Below are positions 24,563 through 33,156 of a DNA stretch of 64,000 nt, piece by piece; the stretch's first letter is position 1, and the number at the start of each line of letters is the position of its first letter. This stretch comes from Streptomyces bacillaris. GTDB lineage: Bacteria > Actinomycetota > Actinomycetes > Streptomycetales > Streptomycetaceae. The stretch is from contig NZ_CP029378.1 in NCBI RefSeq assembly GCF_003268675.1, forward strand, positions 5,208,001 to 5,272,000, in the 5' to 3' direction. The position numbers were made by a program, and so were the translations under genes. The notes under the pieces are model-generated. The model saw only the letters and a list, made by a program, of their open reading frames with translations, did not search any database and had not been told where the DNA came from.

Positions 24563-25888
24563 ATGCGCATCACCCGCAGCGTCGCCGGCCGGCGCCGGAG
24601 AACCGCGATCGTGGCCACCACCGGTCTGACGGTCACCGCCTTGCTGCTCACCGGCTGCGGCGGCTCGTCCGACTCCGGCAGCAAGGGCGCCGACGCCGAC
24701 GGCAACATCACGCTGACCGTGGCCGACTTCGGCCAGTTCGGGTACAAGGAGGCCGGGCTCTTCGAGAAGTACCACGAGCTGAACCCGAAGATCACGGTCA
24801 AGGAGGACACCACCGCCGAGGAGAAGAACTACTACCCGAAGCTGCTCCAGCAGCTGAACTCGGGCAGTGGCCTCGCGGACGTCCAGGGCATCGAGGTCGG
24901 CCGGATCAAGGAGATCGTCGACACCAAGGCCGACTCCTTCACCGACCTCTCCAAGGTGATCGACGTCGACCAGTGGGTCTCCTGGAAGGCCAAGCAGGCC
25001 ACCGCCCCCAGCGGCGCGGTGATCGGCGCGGGCACCGACATCGGCCCCATGTCCCTCTGCTACAACCGCGAGCTGTTCGAGAAGGCCGGTCTGCCCACCG
25101 ACCGCGCCGAGGTGGCGAAGCGGATGTCCGGCGGCTGGGAGGACTACCTGGCGCTGGGCGAGGAGTACAAGAAGAAGGCGCCCGAGGGCACGTTCTTCAT
25201 GGACTCCGCCAGCGCCATGTTCAACGCGGTCGTCAGCTCCAGCCCCGAGCAGTACTACGACGCGAGCGGCAAGCCGGTCTACAAGGAGAGCGCGAGCGTC
25301 CGGAAGGGCTGGAACCTCGCCGCCGAGGCCGCGTCCAAGAAGCTGACGCAGGGCCTGGCCCAGTTCGAGGACCAGTGGCAGGCGGCCCTGCGCAAGAGCA
25401 CCGTCGCCACCGTCGTCTGCCCCGCCTGGATGGCCGGCCAGATCTCCACGTACGCCGGTGACGCCAACCAGGGCAAGTGGGACATCACCACCGCCCCCGG
25501 CGGCACCTCCGCCAACTGGGGCGGCTCCTTCCTCGCCGTACCCAAGTCCGGGAAGAACGTGGAGGAGGCCACCAAGCTGGTCAAGTGGCTGACCGCGCCC
25601 GAGCAGCAGGCCGCCGTCTTCAAGGCGATCGGGGTCTTCCCGTCCAACCAGGGTGCCTACGAGCTGCCGGACGTGAAGAGCGCCACCCTCCCGTACTTCA
25701 ACAACGCCCCCATCGGCCAGATCTACGCGGACGGGGCGAAGTCCATCCCCGAGGCGGTGCTCGGCCCGAAGGACGGCGTGATCAAGGACTCGATCTCCAC
25801 GCAGATCAACAACATGGAGCAGCGCGGGACGAAGCCGGACGCGGCGTGGGACGCGGCGGTCCGCACGGTCGACAAGGCGATCGGCTGA
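24563..25888 (+). CDS. cebE: Cellobiose/cellotriose-binding lipoprotein CebE
   Basis: Substrate-binding protein of an ABC sugar importer, 441 aa. The N-terminus is basic, then hydrophobic, then LLLTGC with lipid-accepting Cys32. The mature protein has the family 1 extracellular sugar-binding fold with a Trp-rich ligand site (SWKAK, WDITTAPGG, ANWGGSFLAVP). AAGGAG precedes ATG 24563 by about 8 bases. It heads cebE-cebF-cebG. Cellobiose specificity is inferred from the three CebR boxes and the adjacent beta-glucosidase rather than from the sequence of the pocket. Confidence 0.9.
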   Translation: MRITRSVAGRRRRTAIVATTGLTVTALLLTGCGGSSDSGSKGADADGNITLTVADFGQFGYKEAGLFEKYHELNPKITVKEDTTAEEKNYYPKLLQQLNSGSGLADVQGIEVGRIKEIVDTKADSFTDLSKVIDVDQWVSWKAKQATAPSGAVIGAGTDIGPMSLCYNRELFEKAGLPTDRAEVAKRMSGGWEDYLALGEEYKKKAPEGTFFMDSASAMFNAVVSSSPEQYYDASGKPVYKESASVRKGWNLAAEAASKKLTQGLAQFEDQWQAALRKSTVATVVCPAWMAGQISTYAGDANQGKWDITTAPGGTSANWGGSFLAVPKSGKNVEEATKLVKWLTAPEQQAAVFKAIGVFPSNQGAYELPDVKSATLPYFNNAPIGQIYADGAKSIPEAVLGPKDGVIKDSISTQINNMEQRGTKPDAAWDAAVRTVDKAIG

Positions 25889-25985
25889 GCCTGACCGCCC
25901 CCGGGCCGGGGCGGGCGGGCGAACCCTGCCGCGCCCGCCCGCCCCGCCCGTCCACCACCGCACCTCCAGGGAAGGACCCCCGACC

Positions 25986-27008
25986 GTGGCAACCTCGACC
26001 CCCACCCGGGACGCGCACGTACCGCCGCCCCGCCCACCGCAGAAGGAACCGCCGTCCGAGCGGCGGCAGTTGTGGCGCAGCCGGCTGTGGCGGTTCGACG
26101 ACAAGGCCTCCCCGTACGCGTACATCGCCCCGTTCTTCCTGGTCTTCGGGGCCTTCGGCCTCTACCCGCTCCTCTACACCGGCTGGATCGCCCTGCACCG
26201 GGTCTCGATGACCGGGCTGGACACCATGGAGTGGGTGGGGTGGGAGAACTTCGACAAGATCCTGCACGACCCGGAGTTCTGGACCTCGGTCAGCAACACC
26301 TTCCTGATCGGCGTCATCTCGACCGTCCCGCAGCTCCTGATGGCGCTGGGCCTGGCCCACCTGCTCAACTACCGCCTGCGCGCCAGCACGTTCTGGCGCA
26401 CGATCATCCTCACGCCGTACGCGACCTCCGTCGCCTCCGCCGCCCTCGTCTTCGCCCTGGTCTTCCGGGCGGACGGCGGACTGCTCAACTGGACGCTCGG
26501 CCTGGTCGGCTTCGACCCGGTCAACTGGGCCAACGGACACTGGACTTCGAAGCTCGCGATCTCCATCATCGTGATCTGGCGGTGGACCGGCTACAACGCG
26601 CTGATCTACCTGGCGGCCATGCAGGCGGTCCCCAACGACCTCTACGAAGCGGCCTCGTTGGACGGCGCCTCGCGCTGGCAGCAGTTCCTCAAGGTGACCA
26701 TCCCCTCGCTGCGGCCCACGATCCTGTTCACCATCGTCATCTCGACCATCGGGTCCATGCAGCTGTTCGGTGAGCCGCTGCTGCTGGAGGGCGGCGCGCT
26801 CGGCGCCACCGGCGGCAACGAGAACCAGTACGAGACGCTCAGCATCTACCTCTACAACTACGGCTGGAACCTCGGACATCTGGGCCCGGCGGCCGCCGTC
26901 GCCTGGGCGATGCTCGCGCTGCTGCTCCTCATCGCAGCCGTCAACTGGCTCATCGGCCGCGCCGCCCGCTCGTCCGACTCCGCGGTCCGAACGGGAGCGA
27001 CCCGATGA
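25986..27008 (+). CDS. cebF: Cellobiose ABC transporter permease CebF
   Basis: Membrane permease of 340 aa with six predicted hydrophobic segments, first near YIAPFFLVFGAFGLYPLL. The EAA loop, contact for the shared ATPase, is YEAASLDGASRWQQFLKVTIP. It starts with GTG 25986 after GGAAGGA. It is 97 bases from cebE and overlaps cebG by 4 bases. No ATPase gene is in the cluster; in streptomycetes the multi-purpose ATPase MsiK is encoded elsewhere. Confidence 0.9.
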   Translation: MATSTPTRDAHVPPPRPPQKEPPSERRQLWRSRLWRFDDKASPYAYIAPFFLVFGAFGLYPLLYTGWIALHRVSMTGLDTMEWVGWENFDKILHDPEFWTSVSNTFLIGVISTVPQLLMALGLAHLLNYRLRASTFWRTIILTPYATSVASAALVFALVFRADGGLLNWTLGLVGFDPVNWANGHWTSKLAISIIVIWRWTGYNALIYLAAMQAVPNDLYEAASLDGASRWQQFLKVTIPSLRPTILFTIVISTIGSMQLFGEPLLLEGGALGATGGNENQYETLSIYLYNYGWNLGHLGPAAAVAWAMLALLLLIAAVNWLIGRAARSSDSAVRTGATR

Positions 27009-27925
27009 CCCTGACCAGCCCCACCCCCACCGCCCCCGCGAAGCGCGCACCGGCCCCGAAGAGCGCCGGGCCCGCCCGCCCGAGCCGCTTCCGGATGGGC
27101 GCCGGCCAGCAGCTGAAGGGCGGCCCGTTCGCCTACCTCGCGCTCGCCGTCGTCGGCTTCGGCTCGCTGCTCCCGCTCTACTGGACTCTGGTGGCGGCCT
27201 CCCGTACACAGGACGAAGTCCTCGCCTCCACTCCGCCGTTCCTGCCCGGCGGCAAGCTGGTGGAGAACCTCCAGACGGCCTGGGAGCAGGCCAACCTCGG
27301 CAAGGCGATCGTCAACAGCGTCATCGTCTCGTCGTCGATCACGGCGGCCACGCTCTTCTTCTGCACGCTCGCCGGGTACGCCTTCGCCAAGATGCGCTTC
27401 CGGGGCCGGGGGTGGCTGATGACCGCCGTCATCGCCACGCTCACGATCCCGCCGCAGCTCAGCGTCGTCCCGCTCTTCATGATGATGTCCGGCCTCGGCT
27501 GGGGCGGCCAGCTCGAGTCGGTGATCTTCCCGACGCTGGTGAGCGCGTTCGGCGTCTTCTTCATGCGCCAGTACCTGATCGAGGCGCTGCCGTACGAGCT
27601 CATCGAGGCGGCCAAGATCGACGGGGCGAACAACTTCCGCATCGTGGTGAGCGTGGTGCTGCCGGTGGCCCGCCCCGCGATGATGGTGCTCGGGATGCTC
27701 ACCTTCGTCCAGGCGTGGAACGACTTCTTCTGGCCCTATCTCGCCCTCAACCAGCAGAACCCGACCCTTCAGGTGGCGCTCGGCCAGCTCAGCGCCTCGT
27801 ACACCCCCGACCAGTCCATCGTCATGGCGGGCGCGCTGATCAGCACGCTGCCGCTGCTGGTGGTCTTCGTGGTCTTCGGCAAGAAGATCGTGGGCGGGAT
27901 CATGTCGGGCGCGGTCAAGGGCTGA
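27005..27925 (+). CDS. cebG: Cellobiose ABC transporter permease CebG
   Basis: Second permease, 306 aa, with six hydrophobic segments after a basic N-terminus and the EAA loop YELIEAAKIDGANNFRIVVSVVLP. Start ATG 27005 overlaps the cebF stop (ATGA). The stop is followed by 70 bases that carry the operator of bglC, so bglC can be read through from cebE or initiated separately. Confidence 0.9.
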   Translation: MTLTSPTPTAPAKRAPAPKSAGPARPSRFRMGAGQQLKGGPFAYLALAVVGFGSLLPLYWTLVAASRTQDEVLASTPPFLPGGKLVENLQTAWEQANLGKAIVNSVIVSSSITAATLFFCTLAGYAFAKMRFRGRGWLMTAVIATLTIPPQLSVVPLFMMMSGLGWGGQLESVIFPTLVSAFGVFFMRQYLIEALPYELIEAAKIDGANNFRIVVSVVLPVARPAMMVLGMLTFVQAWNDFFWPYLALNQQNPTLQVALGQLSASYTPDQSIVMAGALISTLPLLVVFVVFGKKIVGGIMSGAVKG

Positions 27926-27980
27926 CCCCGCCGGGCCGCAGCGGCCCCCTTTCCCCTCCACCCCACCCCATCACCCTCTT

Positions 27981-27994
27981 TGGGAGCGCTCCCA
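27981..27994. promoter_or_regulatory. CebR operator overlapping the bglC ribosome binding site
   Basis: A second perfect TGGGAGCGCTCCCA ends one base before the bglC ATG (27996). The only purine-rich ribosome site, GGGAG at 27982-27986, lies inside the palindrome. A bound repressor would block elongation into the gene, and the stem could mask the ribosome site in the RNA. Confidence 0.93.
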
Positions 27995-27995
27995 C

Positions 27996-29459
27996 ATGAC
28001 AGCAGTACGACCGGACACGGTCCCGCAGCCGGCTGCGGCCTCCGCCGCCCCCGCCCCCTTCCCGACAGGCTTCGTCTGGGGCGCCGCCACGGCCGCGTAC
28101 CAGGTGGAGGGGGCGGCCGCCGAGAACGGCCGCACGCCCTCGATCTGGGACACCTTCAGCCACACCCCCGGCAAGGTCCTGAACGGCGACACCGGGGACG
28201 TGGCCGCGGACCACTTCCACCGCTACCGCGACGATGTCGCCCTGATGAAGCGGCTCGGCCTCAAGGCGTACCGCTTCTCCGTCTCCTGGTCCCGCGTCCA
28301 GCCCACCGGCCGGGGCCCGGCCGTCGAACGCGGCCTGGACTTCTACCGCGCGCTCGTCGATGAACTCCTGGAGGCGGGCATCGAACCCGTCGCCACGCTC
28401 TACCACTGGGACCTGCCCCAGGAGTTGGAGGACGCGGGCGGCTGGCCCGAGCGCGCGACGGCCGAACGGTTCGCGGAGTACGCGGCCATCATGGCCCGCG
28501 CGTTGGGCGACCGAGTCGGGACGTGGACGACGCTCAACGAGCCCTGGTGCACGGCCTTTCTCGGCTACGGCTCCGGGGTCCACGCCCCCGGCCGCACCGA
28601 ACCGGCCGCCGCCCTGCGGGCCGCCCACCACCTCAACCTGGCCCACGGCCGGGCGACCGAGGCCCTGCGCGCCAACCTCCCGGCCGCCGCCCGCACTTCG
28701 GTCACCCTCAACCTCCACCAGGTCCGCCCGCTCACCGGCAGCGCGGCCGACGCGGACGCGGCGCGCCGGATCGACGCGGTGGGCAACCGGATCTTCACGG
28801 GCCCGATGCTGAAGGGCGCGTACCCGGAAGATCTGCTGGCCGACACCGAACGCATCCTGAACTGGTCGGAGTTGATCCACGACGGGGACCTCGCCGCCAT
28901 CGCCGCCCCCATCGACGTGCTGGGCATCAACTACTACACGCCCACGATCGTCTCCACGCCCGCCGACGGCACCGGCGACACCCGCAACGACGGCCACGGC
29001 AGCAGCGACCACTCCCCGTGGCCCGGCTCGGAGCACGTCGCCTTCCATCTGGCCGAGGGCAAGCCGCGTACGGCGATGAACTGGTCGGTCGACCCGAACG
29101 GCCTGCACGCCCTCCTCATGGACGTCGCCCGCGAGAACCCGGGCCTGCCGCTGATGGTCACCGAGAACGGCGCGGCCTTCGAGGACACCGTGGACGCCGA
29201 CGGCCGGGTCCACGACCCGGAGCGGATCGCGTATCTGCAGGGCCATCTCGCCGCCGTCCAGCGGGCGATCGCGGACGGGGCGGATGTGCGCGGCTACTTC
29301 CTCTGGTCGCTGATGGACAACTTCGAGTGGGGGTACGGCTACGCGAAGCGGTTCGGGGCGGTCCACATCGACTACGCGACCCAGCGCCGCACGCCGAAGT
29401 CCAGCGCGCACTGGTACAGCGAGGTGATCGCCCGCCACGGCCTGCCGCCGGAGGCCTGA
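27996..29459 (+). CDS. bglC: Intracellular GH1 beta-glucosidase BglC
   Basis: Hydrolyses imported cellobiose/cello-oligosaccharides to glucose. A 487-aa GH1 enzyme: GFVWGAATAAYQVEGA opens the barrel, acid/base E182 in TLNEPW, nucleophile E390 in VTENG, and late SLMDNFEWGYGYAKRFG with substrate-binding residues. No signal peptide, so it acts in the cytosol after CebEFG uptake. It is the next gene after cebG. Also known in the family to remove the inducer and so restore CebR repression. Confidence 0.95.
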   Translation: MTAVRPDTVPQPAAASAAPAPFPTGFVWGAATAAYQVEGAAAENGRTPSIWDTFSHTPGKVLNGDTGDVAADHFHRYRDDVALMKRLGLKAYRFSVSWSRVQPTGRGPAVERGLDFYRALVDELLEAGIEPVATLYHWDLPQELEDAGGWPERATAERFAEYAAIMARALGDRVGTWTTLNEPWCTAFLGYGSGVHAPGRTEPAAALRAAHHLNLAHGRATEALRANLPAAARTSVTLNLHQVRPLTGSAADADAARRIDAVGNRIFTGPMLKGAYPEDLLADTERILNWSELIHDGDLAAIAAPIDVLGINYYTPTIVSTPADGTGDTRNDGHGSSDHSPWPGSEHVAFHLAEGKPRTAMNWSVDPNGLHALLMDVARENPGLPLMVTENGAAFEDTVDADGRVHDPERIAYLQGHLAAVQRAIADGADVRGYFLWSLMDNFEWGYGYAKRFGAVHIDYATQRRTPKSSAHWYSEVIARHGLPPEA

Positions 29460-29500
29460 CCGCACGGAACCCCAGACCGCACGGAACCCCTACGGACCAG

Positions 29501-29531
29501 CGGACCCCGGCCACTCCCCGGCCGGGGTCCG
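29501..29531. terminator. Terminator after bglC
   Basis: CGGACCCCGGCC and GGCCGGGGTCCG form a perfect 12-bp stem with a 7-base loop 42 bases after the bglC stop, separating the operon from cebR. Confidence 0.85.
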
Positions 29532-29548
29532 CGCCTGTCACCACCCTT

Positions 29549-29562
29549 TGGGAGCGCTCCCA
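29549..29562. promoter_or_regulatory. CebR operator upstream of cebR
   Basis: Third perfect TGGGAGCGCTCCCA, about 90 bases before cebR, suggesting autorepression. It follows the bglC terminator directly. Confidence 0.92.
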
Positions 29563-29654
29563 ATACACTGTCCGTACGCTCGTCGGGGTGATCGATCCAG
29601 GACTTGGATTGACTGTACGGCTGTGAGAAATTGACCGGGAACGGGGAGGCGGCC

Positions 29655-30686
29655 ATGGCGGCAGGGCGGGAACGGAACGGCGGGCGGCCCACGCTCGAAG
29701 AGGTCGCGGCCCGGGCGGGCGTCGGCCGCGGCACCGCCTCCCGGGTCATCAACGGCTCGCCCCGGGTCAGCGAGGCGACCCGCGAGGCGGTCGAGGCGGC
29801 CGTGGCGGAGCTGGGCTACGTCCCGAACCGCGCCGCCCGCGCCCTGGCCGGGAACCGTACGGATGCCATCGCGCTGGTGGTGCCGGAGCCGGAGACCCGG
29901 TTCTTCGCGGAGCCGTACTTCTCCGCCATCGTGCGCGGCGTGGGCGCGGCCCTGGCCGACACGGAGATGCAGCTCCTCCTCACCCTGGCGGGCAACGACC
30001 GCGAGCGCCGCCGCCTCGCCCAGTATCTGACCGCGCACCGGGTGGACGGCGTCCTGCTGGTGGCCGTGCACGCGGACGACCCGCTGCCGGAGCTGCTGGA
30101 ACAGCTCGGGATGCCCTGCGTGATCAGCGGTGCGCGCCATGCGGCCGAGCCCCTCGCCTCGGTCGACTCGGACAACTTCGAGGGCGCGCGGGCGGCCGTC
30201 GAGCACCTGGTCTCCCGGGGCCGCCGCCGGGTCGCCACGATCACCGGCCGCCTGGAGGTCTACGGCGCCCAGCGCCGCCTGGACGGCTACCGCGCGGCCC
30301 TCGCCACCGCGGGCCTGCCCCCGGACGAGCGCCTGATCGCCCCCGCCGACTTCACCGAGGAGGGCGGCGCCCGGGCGATGCGCGAACTCCTGGCCCGCCG
30401 CCCCGACCTGGACGCGGTCTTCGCCGCCTCCGACGTGATGGCGGCCGGCGCCCGCCAGGTCCTCCGCGAGGCGGACCGCCGCATCCCCGAGGACGTGGCC
30501 CTGATCGGCTTCGACGACTCGGTGGTCGCCCGCCATATGCACCCGCCCCTCACCAGCGTCCGCCAGCCGATCGAGGAGATGGGCCGCCGCATGGCCGAAC
30601 TCCTGCTGGAGGAGATCGCCGGCCGCTCCGGCGAACGGCCGACGGTGGTGCTCCCGACGGAGCTGGTGGTCCGCGACTCGTCGTGA
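29655..30686 (+). CDS. cebR: LacI-family cellobiose repressor CebR
   Basis: Cytosolic repressor of 343 aa. The N-terminal helix-turn-helix is PTLEEVAARAGVGRGTASRVIN with the hinge helix ARALAG; the rest is a periplasmic-binding-type sensor domain (VDGVLLVAV, DNFEGARAAVEHL, AASDVMAAGA, GFDDS). ATG 29655 has GGGGAGG 5 bases upstream; the longer reading from 29631 lacks one. It follows bglC in the same direction and is preceded by a CebR box. In other streptomycetes CebR controls cellulose use and, in pathogens, virulence. Confidence 0.93.
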   Translation: MAAGRERNGGRPTLEEVAARAGVGRGTASRVINGSPRVSEATREAVEAAVAELGYVPNRAARALAGNRTDAIALVVPEPETRFFAEPYFSAIVRGVGAALADTEMQLLLTLAGNDRERRRLAQYLTAHRVDGVLLVAVHADDPLPELLEQLGMPCVISGARHAAEPLASVDSDNFEGARAAVEHLVSRGRRRVATITGRLEVYGAQRRLDGYRAALATAGLPPDERLIAPADFTEEGGARAMRELLARRPDLDAVFAASDVMAAGARQVLREADRRIPEDVALIGFDDSVVARHMHPPLTSVRQPIEEMGRRMAELLLEEIAGRSGERPTVVLPTELVVRDSS

Positions 30687-30843
30687 CATCCGGGGGCCGA
30701 GCCTCCGGATTTCACGAGTTCTTCACGCGCCCGTGTTCCGGCGACTACTGTTCGCGAAGTACGGCGATTGTGTGACGCACCACACACGTCACGCAGCGAG
30801 CTGCCCGGGTGCGTTCCGTGCGGCGGTGCATCTGGGGGGCCTC

Positions 30844-32919
30844 GTGCACGAGATGGTCAAGGGCGCCAACGTCGGACTCACGGCGCTGAGCGAGAACGTC
30901 GGCTCGGTCGTGGTGGGGCTGGGCTGGAGCAGCGCCACGGGGGAGGGCGACGCCGATGTCTCGGTCCTCCTGCTCGACGGTGACGGCAAGGTCCGCAGCG
31001 ACGGCGACTTCTGCTTCTACAACAACCCCGTGGCGGGCAACGGCAGTGTGCAGCTGCTCGGCAAGACCCCGACGGCCGACGGCAGCGAGGACCGGATCAG
31101 CTTCGATCTGGACGCCGTGCCGCAGGAGATCGACAAGGTGGTCGTCGCCGCCAGCCGCTACGGCGGATCGCGCTTCGGCGAGCTGGACGACCTCCGCCTG
31201 ACCCTCGCCGACAGCACGGGCGACGGCCTGGTCCGGTTCGCCGTCGACGGGGCGGACGAGGTCAGCGCGGTGATCTTCGGCGAGCTGTACCGGCGCTCGG
31301 GGGAGTGGAAGTTCCGCGCCGTGGGCCAGGGTTACGCCTCGGGGCTCGCCGGGCTGGCGACCGACTACGGCGTCGACATCGACGACACGGAGGAGGACGC
31401 CCCGGAGCCGGCGGACCTCGCGGAGGACGGTCAGCCGCAGCCCGACCGGCCCGTGCACGAACCGCCGCGGCCGGAGGAGCCGTTGGGGGAGTCCCCCGTA
31501 TCGCGGGTCCCCGCCCAGGCCGCCGGCCCCCGGGTGGACGGCACCCCCGCGCCCCCGGCCCCGGAGCAGCCCGCCGCGCCCAAGCCCGCACGCCGTCCCC
31601 GTACGGCGAAGAAGAAGGTCACCCTCCCCCGGACCACCAGGAAGAGCCTCGCCGACAACGAATCGTGGCGGGCGGCCCGGCTGTTCCCCGTCTCGGCGCT
31701 CAAGAGCGACCGGGAGCGTGAGACGCGGGCCACCTCCGTCGTCCTCTCGGTGATGGCCCAGGTGCCGGAGTTCGGCCGTCGCCTCACCGCCGGGTTCGGC
31801 GCACCGGCCGGCCGGATGGAGACGTACACCGAAGTGACCCTGCCGCACGGGGAGTCGCCCCGGCGCCCTGACGGGGTGATCCGGGTCGAGCGGGCGGGCA
31901 AGCTGTGGACCGCGCTCGTCGAGACCAAGACCAACGGCAACGCGCTCAAGCCCGACCAGGTGCAGGCCTACATGGACATCGCCGCCCGGCGGGGGTACGA
32001 GGCCGTGATCACACTCTCCAACGACGTGGCGCTGGAGGGCAGTCCGCTCGTCGACGTACGGATCGACGGCCGGCGCAAGCACAAGGTGGCCCTGTGGCAC
32101 CTGTCCTGGGCCGAGGTCGTGCACCAGGCGCAGCTGCTGATCCGCCACGAGGGCGTCGGCAACGCGGCCCACGCCTGGCTGCTCCAGGAACTGCTCCACT
32201 ACCTCCAGCACGAGAACTCCGGCTGCCACGGCTTCCAGAACATGGGGGCGGCCTGGGTCCCGGTGCGCCGGGGGATCGACGACGAGACCCTCTGCCAGGG
32301 CGACGCCCGGGCGCTGGAGGTCATCGAGAACTGGGAGCGCCTGGTCCGCCAGGTCTGCCTGCGGCTGGGCGGCGAGCTGGGGCAGAAGGTGCTCCCGGTC
32401 CGGCGCACCCGGCGCGGCTCCGACCCGCGCGCCCTCCGGACCGAGCTGGCCGACCACCTCTGCGAGCAGGGGCGGCTGAACGCCGAGCTGAGGATCGAGG
32501 GCACGCCGGGGGTCCTGGCCCTCACCGCCGATCTGCGCACCGGCAAGCTCCGTACGTCGATCGAGATCCCGGACGCCGAGCCGGGCTACCCGCTCAGCCG
32601 GGTCAAGCGGCTGATCCGCAGGCTGTCCGACGCCCCCGCCGACCTGCACATCGAGACGCTCGTCGACGGCCAGGGCACGGGCCCGCGCGGCACGCTGGAG
32701 AGGCTGCGCCCGGAGCCCGCCGACATCGTGCCCAAGGACGGTGCGCAGATCACCGGCTTCCGGCTCTCCCTCCTCAAGAGCATGGGCAACGGCCGGGGCA
32801 GCGCCGAGACCGGCTTCATCCGCAGCGTCGACCAGGCGGTCGACCGCTTCCACGCCCAGGTCGTCGTCCATCTGGAGGCCCCGGCCCGCCGCTCCCGCAG
32901 TGCGGAGCCGACCGGCTGA
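30844..32919 (+). CDS. TerD domain fused to a PD-(D/E)XK nuclease-like domain
   Basis: 691-aa two-part protein. Residues 1-180 are a TerD calcium-binding stress domain (MVKGANVGL start, VSVLLLDGDGKV, DFCFYNN, GELYRRSGEWKFRAVGQGY). A Pro/Glu-rich linker with a basic stretch (AKKKVTLPRTTRK) leads to a domain with D343 (RPDGVIRV), E360 and K362 (ALVETKT) and Q372-xxx-Y376: the PD-(D/E)XK restriction-endonuclease pattern. The last 300 residues are unrecognised. GTG 30844 has a G6 run 4 bases away; ATG 30853 is the alternative. TerD proteins have been predicted to link to phage/DNA-damage responses. Here the sensor and nuclease are one chain. It stands alone with its own terminator. Activity is untested. 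Confidence 0.8.
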   Translation: MHEMVKGANVGLTALSENVGSVVVGLGWSSATGEGDADVSVLLLDGDGKVRSDGDFCFYNNPVAGNGSVQLLGKTPTADGSEDRISFDLDAVPQEIDKVVVAASRYGGSRFGELDDLRLTLADSTGDGLVRFAVDGADEVSAVIFGELYRRSGEWKFRAVGQGYASGLAGLATDYGVDIDDTEEDAPEPADLAEDGQPQPDRPVHEPPRPEEPLGESPVSRVPAQAAGPRVDGTPAPPAPEQPAAPKPARRPRTAKKKVTLPRTTRKSLADNESWRAARLFPVSALKSDRERETRATSVVLSVMAQVPEFGRRLTAGFGAPAGRMETYTEVTLPHGESPRRPDGVIRVERAGKLWTALVETKTNGNALKPDQVQAYMDIAARRGYEAVITLSNDVALEGSPLVDVRIDGRRKHKVALWHLSWAEVVHQAQLLIRHEGVGNAAHAWLLQELLHYLQHENSGCHGFQNMGAAWVPVRRGIDDETLCQGDARALEVIENWERLVRQVCLRLGGELGQKVLPVRRTRRGSDPRALRTELADHLCEQGRLNAELRIEGTPGVLALTADLRTGKLRTSIEIPDAEPGYPLSRVKRLIRRLSDAPADLHIETLVDGQGTGPRGTLERLRPEPADIVPKDGAQITGFRLSLLKSMGNGRGSAETGFIRSVDQAVDRFHAQVVVHLEAPARRSRSAEPTG

Positions 32920-32946
32920 CCGGCGCCCCGCAAGGCCCGCCACACC

Positions 32947-32970
32947 GGCCCCCGTCCCCGGACGGGGGCC
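32947..32970. terminator. Terminator of the TerD-nuclease gene
   Basis: GGCCCCCGTC / GACGGGGGCC, a perfect 10-bp stem with a 4-base loop, 28 bases after the stop. Confidence 0.85.
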
Positions 32971-33039
32971 GTTCCGTTGCCCCGGGCCCGCCTGTCGTCA
33001 GTGGTATGGACATGACCAAACGACGGGACTAGCCTCCTC

Positions 33040-33055
33040 CTTGGTCTAGACCAAG
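33040..33055. promoter_or_regulatory. DasR responsive element (dre) before the LPMO gene
   Basis: CTTGGTCTAGACCAAG is a perfect 16-base palindrome with the TGGTCTAGACCA core of DasR sites. DasR represses chitin and N-acetylglucosamine genes and is released by GlcN-6-P. It lies about 100 bases before the LPMO start, where a promoter would be. Confidence 0.9.
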
Positions 33056-33156
33056 CGCGATGAGCCGTCGCCGGTCCGGCCGCGGGTCCACGGAAGATCC
33101 ACGGCCCCGCAGATCCATCTGTCCGCAAGCTCCACCCCTCACCTCAGGAGCACCGC

